Source: JABDJZ01 sp047611125 (GTDB lineage: Bacteria > Bacteroidota > Rhodothermia > Rhodothermales > UBA10348). Taken from it: a DNA stretch of 13,282 nucleotides. The stretch covers positions 1 to 13,282 of the forward strand of contig JBLFXH010000078.1 in assembly GCA_047611125.1 (NCBI GenBank), in the 5' to 3' direction. Made by a program: the position numbers and the translations under genes. This document shows positions 7,029 to 13,282 of this stretch, piece after piece. The notes under the pieces are model-generated. The model was not told the origin of the DNA. It did not search any database and saw only the letters and a list, made by a program, of their open reading frames with translations. The stretch's first letter is position 1; each line of letters opens with the position of its first letter.

Positions 7029-8771
7029 ATGCCTGAAGATCAGCCGGTTTCGAGACGTGTTTTCCTGGGTAAGGCCGCGACGCTCGGAGTGGCAGGGGCG
7101 GTTGCGCCTCTTGCCGTCGGGGTGAGCAGGGCCGCCACGCCGGAGTCAGCCGCCGCGCTGCCCGCGGGCCCTGCAGTGCCCCGGGCCCTTTCCGTCCAGG
7201 ACATCCAGGGGGCCGAGCGTGTGGCCGGAGTGACCTTCACGCCTTCGCAACGCGAAGCCATGCTCGAGCCGCTGGAAGACCGATTGGAGGTTCTCGAGGA
7301 CCTGCACGCAGCCGAATCGCCAAACAGCCTGATCCCGGCCCAGCGCTTCGACCCCCAGATTGCCGGTGACCGTCCCCGACCTCCCCAGCCGCATCCTGAG
7401 TGGACACCTCAGCCAGCAACAAGGCCGTCCTCGCTGGAGGACCTGGCCTTCCAGCCGGTCCACGTGCTGGCTTCGCTGCTCCGCTCGCGTCAGGTAACCT
7501 CGACCGAACTGACGCAGCTCTACCTGGAGAGGCTCAAGCACTACGATAGCGTCCTGCACTGCGTGGTGAATCTGACCGAGGAGCGAGCTCTCGCCCAAGC
7601 CAGAGCCGCCGACGCCGAATTGGATGCCGGACTCTGGCGAGGCCCACTGCACGGCGTGCCTTGGGGTGCGAAAGATTTGCTCTCCGTGCGTGGGTACCCG
7701 ACCACCTGGGGCGCAACGCCGTTCAAGGATCAGGTGATAGATGACGACGCGTCTGTAGTCGAGCGTCTCGATGCCGCCGGCGCGGTTCTGCTTGCCAAGC
7801 TGACAACCGGAGCACTGGCCTGGGGAGACGTCTGGTTTGGAGGCAAGACACTGAACCCATGGAATATCGAGCAGGGCTCTAGCGGGTCTTCGGCTGGTCC
7901 GGGTTCGGCTGTCGCAGCAGGACTGGTTGGCTTCGCGATCGGCTCCGAAACACTCGGTTCTATCGTTTCTCCCTCCACCCGCAACGCAGTATCCGGTTTT
8001 CGTCCGACATTTGGCCGCATCTCTCGCGCGGGAGCCATGACGCTGTCGTGGAGTCTGGACAAGCTCGGCCCGATGTGCAGGTCCGCTTTCGATTGCGCAC
8101 TGGTATTCGACGCGGTCCACGGCCAGGACGATCGGGATCCATCGAGCCTGGATGCAGACTTCGCGTGGCCGCTCCCCGTCAAGCCTTCTCGGGTTCGGAT
8201 TGGCTACGTGGCTGATGCCTTCGAAGGCGATTTTTCAGGAGCCGAATCTGATCGGGCGGTGCTTGATGTCTTGCGCTCCTTGGGATTCGACCCACAGCCC
8301 ATGGCCTGGCCGGATGTCCCGACCGGCGGCCCGATGCTGGCGCTGGGCGCGGAGACAGCGGCCGCCTTCGACGAGTTGTCGCGAACCGGCGGGACGGATT
8401 CCATGGTCAGCCAGCAGCTTTGGCCTAGCAGCTTCCGCGAGGCTCGATTCATCACGGCCGTCGACTACGTGAACGGTCAGCGGCAGCGAACGCGGCTCAT
8501 GCACGCTGTCTCTGAGGTGATGGCGGACTACGACGTCATCGTCACCAATCATCGGCGAAACGGCCTGAGTATCACCAATTTGACTGGCCATCCCTCGGTG
8601 ACGGTGCCCAATCGACTGGATCCAATCGAGAACGCGCCGGAGTCCGGGCGTCGTCGGACCGATGCCATTAACTTCATCGGCGGACTCTATCAGGACGATG
8701 TCACCCTCGCGGTGGCCCATGCCTACCAGACCGCCACCGATTTCCATCTGCAACGACCACCCATCAAGTAG
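7029..8771 (+). CDS. Tat-exported amidase-signature family enzyme
   Basis: This serine amidase, of unknown substrate, is probably exported folded to the periplasm. Residues 8-15 (SRRVFLGK) are a twin-arginine motif, followed by a hydrophobic Ala/Gly/Val stretch and a likely cleavage near residue 35. A proline-rich region (about 45-135) leads into the amidase-signature core. The Ser-cisSer-Lys triad can be placed: Lys K215 in GVPWGAKDLLS, the cis-Ser at S284/S285 in EQGSSGSSAG, and the nucleophile S311 in GSETLGSIVSPS. The family usually has GGS at the nucleophile; here it is LGS. At 580 residues it is longer than GatA-type enzymes because of the exported N-terminal region, and the Tat signal argues against tRNA amidation. 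The next gene follows after 2 nt. Amide, peptide-amide or acyl-amide substrates are all possible. Confidence 0.9.
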   Translation: MPEDQPVSRRVFLGKAATLGVAGAVAPLAVGVSRAATPESAAALPAGPAVPRALSVQDIQGAERVAGVTFTPSQREAMLEPLEDRLEVLEDLHAAESPNSLIPAQRFDPQIAGDRPRPPQPHPEWTPQPATRPSSLEDLAFQPVHVLASLLRSRQVTSTELTQLYLERLKHYDSVLHCVVNLTEERALAQARAADAELDAGLWRGPLHGVPWGAKDLLSVRGYPTTWGATPFKDQVIDDDASVVERLDAAGAVLLAKLTTGALAWGDVWFGGKTLNPWNIEQGSSGSSAGPGSAVAAGLVGFAIGSETLGSIVSPSTRNAVSGFRPTFGRISRAGAMTLSWSLDKLGPMCRSAFDCALVFDAVHGQDDRDPSSLDADFAWPLPVKPSRVRIGYVADAFEGDFSGAESDRAVLDVLRSLGFDPQPMAWPDVPTGGPMLALGAETAAAFDELSRTGGTDSMVSQQLWPSSFREARFITAVDYVNGQRQRTRLMHAVSEVMADYDVIVTNHRRNGLSITNLTGHPSVTVPNRLDPIENAPESGRRRTDAINFIGGLYQDDVTLAVAHAYQTATDFHLQRPPIK

Positions 8772-8773
8772 CC

Positions 8774-9130
8774 ATGTCCCTCATATTCTACAAGCTCCTC
8801 CACATTCTCGGTCTTCTGATGCTGTTTGCCGCAATGGGCGGCGCGGTGATCAACGCTGCGACGGCTGACAGCGGCTGGAAAAAACTCCACGGAGCACTGC
8901 ACGGAATCGGCGCTTTCCTGCTCCTTTTGGGCGGGTTCGGCATGCTGGCTCGCCTCGGTATTATGGGTACTTGGCCGGGCTGGGTTTGGGGCAAGCTGGC
9001 AATCTGGCTTGTGCTGGGCGCCGCACCCTTCATCCTCCGAAAGGCTCCCGAGAAGGCCAAGGGATTCCTTCTGGCCACCATCCTGCTTGGCTTCGCCGCC
9101 GCCTACCTCGCCCTCTACAAGCCTTTCTAG
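8774..9130 (+). CDS. Small four-helix membrane protein
   Basis: This 118-residue hydrophobic protein has predicted membrane segments at about 5-27, 40-61, 68-87 and 97-115, with short polar turns between them. Histidines at H10 (KLLHILG), H39 and H43 (KLHGALHGIG) lie at or near helix ends and could bind a metal or heme, but this is only a pattern. The overall look recalls small SirB2/CopD-like integral membrane proteins; I cannot assign a family. The ATG lies 2 nt after the amidase stop, which indicates a shared transcript and probable translational coupling. It is likely an inner-membrane protein. Coding status is well supported by the compact operon fit and the regular helix pattern; the function is unknown. 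Confidence 0.8.
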   Translation: MSLIFYKLLHILGLLMLFAAMGGAVINAATADSGWKKLHGALHGIGAFLLLLGGFGMLARLGIMGTWPGWVWGKLAIWLVLGAAPFILRKAPEKAKGFLLATILLGFAAAYLALYKPF

Positions 9131-9136
9131 ATCGCT

Positions 9137-9406
9137 ATGGCAGACCCCAGATACCCGATTGGCCCGGGGACAACGGGAGAGGCGCCCGTTCGGCAGGTGG
9201 TGCATCACGTCGCGGACAGCCAGATCAACGCGTACTGCAGGTTTAGACTGGCTTTGACGGAGGACCGCCCCACTATCAGAGCGTATGACGAAGGCGAGTG
9301 GGCCAAGCTAGATGACGCCGCGAATGCCCCGGTGGGCCCGTCACTGACACTGATTCGCGCCCTCCACGACTCTTCGAGAAGCGGAGGGCTGGTAGGCTTG
9401 CCCTAG
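9137..9406 (+). pseudogene. Remnant of a DinB/YfiT-type (bacillithiol-transferase-like) gene
   Basis: The 89 residues match the DinB-superfamily YfiT/BstA type: YPIG near the start (7-9), then VRQVVHHVADSQINAYCRFRLALTED (18-43), TIRAYDEGEW and SLTLIRALHD. Full-length family members have about 170 residues. Two blocks are missing relative to the family as I know it. About 45-50 residues that normally lie between YPIG and the VRQVVHH helix are gone, in frame. The C-terminal region with the second and third metal-ligand histidines (an HxxHH-type helix) is replaced by an unrelated tail, SSRSGGLVGLP. Only the first ligand site (H23/H24) remains. The tail is encoded by a GC-rich hairpin, and the stop overlaps the stop of the opposing receptor gene. 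The reading frame before the tail is intact, so a short protein could still be made, but metal-dependent activity is unlikely. It starts 6 nt after the membrane-protein gene. Confidence 0.75.
9359..9389. terminator. Hairpin at the convergent gene junction, possible bidirectional terminator
   Basis: GCCCTCC (9359-9365) pairs perfectly with GGAGGGC (9383-9389). Inside, after a symmetrical 4x4-nt internal loop, CTC (9370-9372) pairs with GAG (9376-9378) over a TTC loop. It sits within the last codons of the DinB-type remnant and just beyond the 3' end of the receptor gene, where transcription from both strands meets. Neither side has a T run, so it could instead act as an mRNA-stabilising or Rho-assisting structure. 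Confidence 0.4.
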
Positions 9407-11640
9407 AACGTGGCCTGAACCCTAATCTGCAGATGGCGCGGCGGCGCGAGGAATGCAGGCCGCTCCAGATAGTAGTAGTCCAGCGCGTTGTTGAGGAGAA
9501 GCGTCGCCGTCAAAGGGCCTCGGCGGAACGTGGCCCGCAGGTCCAGAACACGCATGCTGACCAACAAGTCCGCGTCTTGGACGAAGAGCGCGAAATCTGA
9601 ATCCACGCTCTCGGGCGCACTCATCAAACGGAGGTCCGCGCCCAACGTGGCCCATCGAAGAACTTCCGCTTCGAAACCCGTGGTCAACTGGTGCTTGGAG
9701 CGCGAGGCCAGTGGCTGGTCGATGGTCTTGTCCTGAGCATCCAACAGGGTGTAGCCCAGGCGTAGACTATGCCCGCCGCGCGATGCTTCGAGGGAGACCT
9801 CGCTGCCGGCAATGCGCGCCCGAGTAAGGTTGATGAACTGAAACGCGCGCAGCTCGGGGACTAGGCGTGCTTCGATGAGGTCGTAGTACTCGCTGACGAA
9901 CACGGCTAGGTCTGTTTCCAACTGCCACCCCGCGGCCACGAGTCTGGTGTCCCGCAGGCCGGCCTCGAAGCTGATGTTGCGTTCGGGCTTCAGCGACAGA
10001 TTCCGGACGATGGGGAAGAAGTCCTGATTGTCGGTGAAGCGCTCGGCCAGGCTGGGCGCGCGGAAACCATGCCCGTAGGAGACCCTGAGGGAAGTCCTTG
10101 GACCGACGATCAGGGAAGCGGCCACCTTGGGGCTGAGTCGCTGAAGCGTGGTTCCGGTGTCGATGGCATACCGGTCGAGCCTAAGGCCACTTGATGCGGA
10201 GACGGAGCCGAGCCTCTCCTCCCACTGGGCGAAGAGGGCTGTCTCGGGTTGTCCGCCTGTCGAGTCCCCATCGGCCGTAACGAAGAACGAGGACTGAGTG
10301 ACCAGGGCATCGCCCGAGGCGCCGAAGGTGACGGTGCGCGATTCATTGGGGACCCAGTCAACCTGAGCCTCGCCACCGTAGCGGATTCCGAGCGTCCCGT
10401 TATCCAGCGCCTTCACGTTGCCCTCAGCGTCCAGAGGACGCAAGACGGATCCGAAGACGCGCCCCCGAAGACTATAGAATATGTGGTCGCCCACGAAGCT
10501 CGAAAAGGAGGGGAGGACCGTGAGCTGGGTAGCGAGAATGTCGTTCGTCCCGGTCGGATCGCCGGTGGAATCCTGAGAGCCGATGGCCAGCGAACCGGGG
10601 TTCAGCGCATCCCGTGCGCCGTTCCAGAAGAGGAAGTTGACCTTTTCCCGGGCCAGGAATCCAAGCAGCAGTTCGCCGCGCTTACCTGATTTGGGTGTCC
10701 AGTTCAGCTTGGTGAACGCCTGCAGGAAGGAGGCTCGGCTGAAGTTGAGATAGCCCTCGTCTCGGCGAACCGAGAGGTTAACCCAACCGCCCCAGTCATC
10801 GGATAACCTCCGTGAGTGAGAGATCGAAAACCCGCCAAACGTCCGGAATTCGCCTCCCTTGGGATAGCCGGCGCGCCAGACCTGGTAGCGAACGGGGGCG
10901 TGTGCCCCAACAAAGCCCGATGCCGTTGTTCTAGGATCCGGTCCAGCGTCCCGGGTGATGACGTTGATGACCCCTCCGAGAGCCCCGCCGCCATAGAGCG
11001 CCGATCCTGGTCCCTTGAGGACCTCGATTCGCTCTATTTGGGCAATGGGAAGCGCGTCAAACGGCATTCCGTCACTGTCGGGCGTCAACAGTGGCATGCC
11101 ATCGAGCAGCAGGAGTACCCGGCTGCCCGTGTTGTACGCGAAGCCAGACGAGCCGCGGACGTTCACCTGGTTCTCCTGAACGTGAACGCCGGGCACGTAG
11201 CGCAGGGCATCGTCGAGGGCGACAATGTTTCGAACCTCCAGATCGGCCGTCGAGAGCACGGACACACTAGCCGGAGTCTCGAGCAGTGCCTGCGGACGTC
11301 GCGAGGCCGTGATCACCACCTCGCCTGTCTGTAGGACGTCCTCCACGAGGATGAAATCAACAGTCACGGCTCCCGGGAACAGAGTTAGGTCACGAACCAA
11401 AGTCTGAAAGCCAATCGCCGAAGCTGACAAGCGGACAGCACCGGGCGAGAGTCCCAGAATCTGGTAGTCTCCATCGACGTCTGTGGCGCTTCCACGGATT
11501 GTCCCGGCAACGACGACGTTGACCCCGGGAAGGGGCGCGCCGGCTTCATCTACGACGCGGCCCATCACGGAAGCAGACTGGGCCTGGACGCCAGCGGCCG
11601 AGAATCCGGCCAGGAAGACAAGGAAGAGTAGCCGCCGCAT
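9403..11640 (-). CDS. TonB-dependent outer-membrane receptor with CarboxypepD_reg-like domain
   Basis: This is an active-transport channel of the outer membrane, powered through TonB-ExbBD. It has 745 residues. A signal peptide (1-20, cleaved at VQA/QS) is followed by a carboxypeptidase-regulatory-like beta-sandwich (about 22-100, VMGRVVDEAGAPLPGVNVVV), a segment that may hold the TonB box (GEVVITASRR, 107-115), and the plug domain (about 118-230). The plug shows VRGSSGFAYN, LLLLDGMPLL, IERIEVLKGPGSALYGGGALGGVINVIT. The 22-strand-type barrel follows and ends at QIRVQATF with the usual terminal aromatic residue. A strong Shine-Dalgarno sequence precedes the ATG, which overlaps the lipoprotein stop as TGATG. 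The plug and barrel are complete, so the receptor looks functional. The substrate (siderophore, cobalamin, metal or sugar) cannot be read from the sequence, and no metabolic neighbour helps. Confidence 0.95.
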   Translation of the reverse strand: MRRLLFLVFLAGFSAAGVQAQSASVMGRVVDEAGAPLPGVNVVVAGTIRGSATDVDGDYQILGLSPGAVRLSASAIGFQTLVRDLTLFPGAVTVDFILVEDVLQTGEVVITASRRPQALLETPASVSVLSTADLEVRNIVALDDALRYVPGVHVQENQVNVRGSSGFAYNTGSRVLLLLDGMPLLTPDSDGMPFDALPIAQIERIEVLKGPGSALYGGGALGGVINVITRDAGPDPRTTASGFVGAHAPVRYQVWRAGYPKGGEFRTFGGFSISHSRRLSDDWGGWVNLSVRRDEGYLNFSRASFLQAFTKLNWTPKSGKRGELLLGFLAREKVNFLFWNGARDALNPGSLAIGSQDSTGDPTGTNDILATQLTVLPSFSSFVGDHIFYSLRGRVFGSVLRPLDAEGNVKALDNGTLGIRYGGEAQVDWVPNESRTVTFGASGDALVTQSSFFVTADGDSTGGQPETALFAQWEERLGSVSASSGLRLDRYAIDTGTTLQRLSPKVAASLIVGPRTSLRVSYGHGFRAPSLAERFTDNQDFFPIVRNLSLKPERNISFEAGLRDTRLVAAGWQLETDLAVFVSEYYDLIEARLVPELRAFQFINLTRARIAGSEVSLEASRGGHSLRLGYTLLDAQDKTIDQPLASRSKHQLTTGFEAEVLRWATLGADLRLMSAPESVDSDFALFVQDADLLVSMRVLDLRATFRRGPLTATLLLNNALDYYYLERPAFLAPPRHLQIRVQATF

Positions 11641-12113
11641 CAGAGGTCCTCCGGCGGAAAGACGGGCAGGTTCTCGAAGTCCACTGTCAGGTCGATTCTG
11701 GTTTCGCCGCCGGGCTCGACGCTAAACAGGCCGGCGTTGTCCTCGAATAGGCCAACGGGCCGCCAGGAGAGGAGTTCACTGGTTTGCTGCTGAGCAATGC
11801 CGGAGTAGAGGAAGACGCCGGGGGCAACCGCCGAAATCGTGAAGCTGTCCACTGTAACGCCATGGGCAAGCGTACTCGAAATCGCCATCCGGTTGAGCTG
11901 CAGGAAATCCAGCGTGTCCTGGGGGACGAATCGCATAGCTACGAACCGCAGGTCATGGAATTGGGACTGCGGGGGCCAGGTGCCGCGGTACGTGACTGTC
12001 CCAATGATGGAGCCGTCGGCGGCGCGCTCAGGTGGTTCTAGCCCGTGATCACACCCGGCAGCCGCGAACAGTGCCGTAAGGACAAGCGTACTGAGAAATA
12101 GTGGTGATCTCAT
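11640..12113 (-). CDS. Lipoprotein partner of the TonB-dependent receptor
   Basis: This 157-residue exported lipoprotein has no recognised family. With the start at ATG 12111-12113, residues 1-20 (MRSPLFLSTLVLTALFAAAG) form a typical short signal peptide, and C21 is the acylation site (AAGC; Ala rather than Leu at -3). Asp follows at +2. The mature part opens DHGLEPPERAADGSIIGTVTYRG and looks beta-rich, with VAPGVFLYSGIAQQQ, LSWRPVGLFEDNAG and a closing LTVDFENLPVFPPEDL. This layout resembles a transthyretin-like or carboxypeptidase-regulatory fold. An upstream ATG at 12191 would add 26 residues with no signal-peptide character; a promoter-like pair at 12133-12161 also favours the shorter form. 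The stop shares one base with the receptor start (TGATG), so the two are co-translated. It probably helps capture or bind the receptor's substrate. This role is inferred from context. Confidence 0.8.
   Translation of the reverse strand: MRSPLFLSTLVLTALFAAAGCDHGLEPPERAADGSIIGTVTYRGTWPPQSQFHDLRFVAMRFVPQDTLDFLQLNRMAISSTLAHGVTVDSFTISAVAPGVFLYSGIAQQQTSELLSWRPVGLFEDNAGLFSVEPGGETRIDLTVDFENLPVFPPEDL
11647..11652 (-). promoter_or_regulatory. Shine-Dalgarno sequence of the TonB-dependent receptor
   Basis: Read on the minus strand the motif is GGAGGA, 6 nt before the receptor ATG and inside the last lipoprotein codons. It is one of only two clear ribosome-binding sites in the window. It suggests that receptor translation is set independently as well as by coupling. 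Confidence 0.75.
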
Positions 12114-12132
12114 AGGCTCTGGACAGCAGGAC

Positions 12133-12161
12133 ATAGTAATGCGTCTTTGACAGATGTTCAA
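12133..12161 (-). promoter_or_regulatory. Possible promoter of the lipoprotein-receptor operon
   Basis: On the minus strand, TTGAAC (12156-12161) and TACTAT (12133-12138) are separated by exactly 17 nt, each matching four of six sigma-70 consensus positions. Transcription would begin near 12126, about 13 nt before the preferred lipoprotein ATG and downstream of the alternative start at 12191. No iron-box-like palindrome is evident. Confidence 0.35.
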
Positions 12162-12173
12162 GCCGTTTCTTTG
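12146..12173 (+). promoter_or_regulatory. Possible queA promoter of Bacteroidota type
   Basis: TTTG (12146-12149), which lies within TTTGACA (a full TTGACA at 12147-12152), is followed after 16 nt by TTTCTTTG (12166-12173). The latter differs at one fixed position from the Bacteroidota -7 consensus TAnnTTTG. No good sigma-70 -10 lies at 16-18 nt from TTGACA. The element overlaps the divergent promoter candidate on the other strand. Confidence 0.25.
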
Positions 12174-12234
12174 GCCGAGGGGCCGAGCCATACTATCTTC
12201 TCCCCCTCAATTCAGGACTCAAGACGCTCTCTCC

Positions 12235-12238
12235 GAGG
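12235..12238 (+). promoter_or_regulatory. Shine-Dalgarno sequence of queA
   Basis: GAGG, in the context cgaggaaaaact, lies 7 nt before the queA ATG at 12246. It fixes that ATG as the start over the in-frame ATG two codons later. Confidence 0.7.
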
Positions 12239-12245
12239 AAAAACT

Positions 12246-13282
12246 ATGGCAATGAAACTGTCGAATTTCGACTTTGATTTTCCACGGGAGCTCATTGCGA
12301 AGTACCCAATCGAGCCGCGAGATCAGTCCCGCTTGATGGTACTAAACCGTGCGGCTGGTACGATTGAGCACAAGAAGTTTACCGACATCGTCGACTACTT
12401 CGGGAAAGGCGATGCACTGGTGGTCAACAACACCAAAGTGTTTCCGGCTCGGCTCTTCGGCAACAAAGAAAAGACCGGCGCTCGGATTGAAGTTTTCCTT
12501 CTCCGCGAGCTGAATGCCGAAAACAGACTTTGGGACGTGATCGTGGATCCGGCTCGCAAGATCCGGATCGGCAACAAGCTGTACTTCGAGAACGGCCTCG
12601 TGGCCGAAGTGATTGACAACACCACCTCGCGTGGTCGGACCATCCGCTTTGTGCACGAAGGAGATATCGAGGACCTCTACAGGCAGATTGACGAAATCGG
12701 TGAAACGCCGATTCCGCCGTACATCAAGCGCGACGTAGAGCCGGCAGATCGCGAGCGCTACCAGACGGTATTCGCAGAAGAACGCGGTGCGGTGGCGGCT
12801 CCAACAGCTGGCCTTCACTTCACGCCCCCGATTGTCAACAGCCTGATGGAGAAGGGGGTCAGTATCGCTCCCGTTACCCTTCATGTTGGACTCGGCACGT
12901 TTCGCCCGGTGGAAGTGGAGGATCTCACGAAGCATCGGATGGACTCCGAGTACTTCAATATCCCATTCGGCACCCAGGAGCGGGTGAACGAGGCGCTCGG
13001 TTCGAAGACCAAGACGGTCACAGCCCTGGGCACCACCGTTGTTCGGGCCATCGAATCCAGTCTCTCTGCCGCCAACATGCTCAAGGCGAATCGTGGGTGG
13101 ACGGACAAGTTCATCTATCCGCCGTACGAGTTCAGGATTGCTGAGCGGCTCATCACGAACTTCCATATGCCCCGCAGTACGCTGGTCATGCTGGTTGCTG
13201 CCTTCGCCGGCTACGAGTTCACGATGGAGGCCTACCAGGTTGCCATGAAGGAAGAGTACCGCATGTTTTCGTTCGGCGACGC
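12246..13282 (+). CDS. queA: S-adenosylmethionine:tRNA ribosyltransferase-isomerase (3' end outside window)
   Basis: QueA transfers and isomerises the ribosyl part of S-adenosylmethionine onto preQ1 at position 34 of GUN-anticodon tRNAs, giving epoxyqueuosine in the queuosine pathway. There are 345 codons before the window edge. The family usually has about 345-360 residues, and the visible end, EEYRMFSFGDA, is a block near the C-terminus, so only roughly 10-15 residues are likely missing. Recognisable blocks are LSNFDFDFPRELIAKYPIEPRDQSRLM at the start, PARLFG, IPPYIKRDVEPADRERYQTVFA, GAVAAPTAGLHFT, THVGLGTF-like LHVGLGTFRPVEVEDLTKHRMDSEYF and ERLITNFHMPRSTLVMLVAAFAGYE. The start ATG 12246 has a good Shine-Dalgarno sequence. 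The gene is divergent from the lipoprotein-receptor unit. No other queuosine gene is in the window. Confidence 0.96.
   Translation, partial: MAMKLSNFDFDFPRELIAKYPIEPRDQSRLMVLNRAAGTIEHKKFTDIVDYFGKGDALVVNNTKVFPARLFGNKEKTGARIEVFLLRELNAENRLWDVIVDPARKIRIGNKLYFENGLVAEVIDNTTSRGRTIRFVHEGDIEDLYRQIDEIGETPIPPYIKRDVEPADRERYQTVFAEERGAVAAPTAGLHFTPPIVNSLMEKGVSIAPVTLHVGLGTFRPVEVEDLTKHRMDSEYFNIPFGTQERVNEALGSKTKTVTALGTTVVRAIESSLSAANMLKANRGWTDKFIYPPYEFRIAERLITNFHMPRSTLVMLVAAFAGYEFTMEAYQVAMKEEYRMFSFGD

Noticed and set aside
7146..8120. 324-codon open frame on the minus strand inside the amidase gene
   Set aside because: Antisense shadow caused by high GC in a strongly supported amidase. The translation has no family motif and is rich in Arg, Gly and Cys.
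12147..12161. TTGACAGATGTTCAA as an operator palindrome
   Set aside because: Only the outer 4 bp on each side are symmetrical; the centre does not pair.
12114..12191. 26-residue N-terminal extension of the lipoprotein
   Set aside because: The extension is polar and would bury the signal peptide. The ATG at 12113 places the lipobox cysteine at residue 21, as expected.

Overview
The window is GC-rich, densely packed bacterial chromosome. It carries ordinary housekeeping genes next to an outer-membrane import locus and one decayed gene. There is no rRNA, tRNA, CRISPR array, insertion sequence or phage gene. The TonB-dependent receptor has an N-terminal CarboxypepD_reg-like domain and a lipoprotein partner, disulfide formation relies on a VKOR-DsbA pair, a DinB/YfiT-type gene begins with the residues YPIG, and Shine-Dalgarno sequences are scarce. 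Together these suggest a Gram-negative of the Bacteroidota/Rhodothermota/Balneolota sphere, with Gemmatimonadota as an alternative. This placement is inference from gene style, not a phylogenetic result.

Layout. (1) 1-3360, minus strand: a tightly spaced run in the order MscS-type channel, trpE (anthranilate synthase component I), an unrecognised 148-residue protein, and trpS (tryptophanyl-tRNA synthetase, cut by the left window edge). The first step of tryptophan synthesis and tryptophan charging are therefore probably co-transcribed with a protein of unknown function between them. (2) 3504-4745, plus strand: a VKOR-family quinone-linked oxidase and a membrane-anchored DsbA-like thiol oxidase, 3 nt apart, forming a split disulfide-bond system. 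(3) 4864-6873: transketolase, preceded by 118 nt unusually rich in potential hairpins. (4) 7029-9130: a Tat-exported amidase-signature enzyme and a small four-helix membrane protein, 2 nt apart. (5) 9137-9406: a remnant of a DinB/YfiT-type gene that lacks an internal block and its C-terminal half. Its stop codon overlaps the stop codon of the opposing receptor gene. (6) 9403-12113, minus strand: a lipoprotein and a TonB-dependent receptor, translationally coupled. (7) 12246-13282, plus strand: queA (queuosine biosynthesis), missing only its last residues at the right edge.

No wholly new system is evident. The points most worth following up are the doubly deleted DinB-family remnant at the convergent junction, the folded leader in front of transketolase, the unknown protein inside the trpE-trpS unit, and the unassigned substrate of the lipoprotein/receptor pair. 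No intergenic stretch exceeds about 160 nt.
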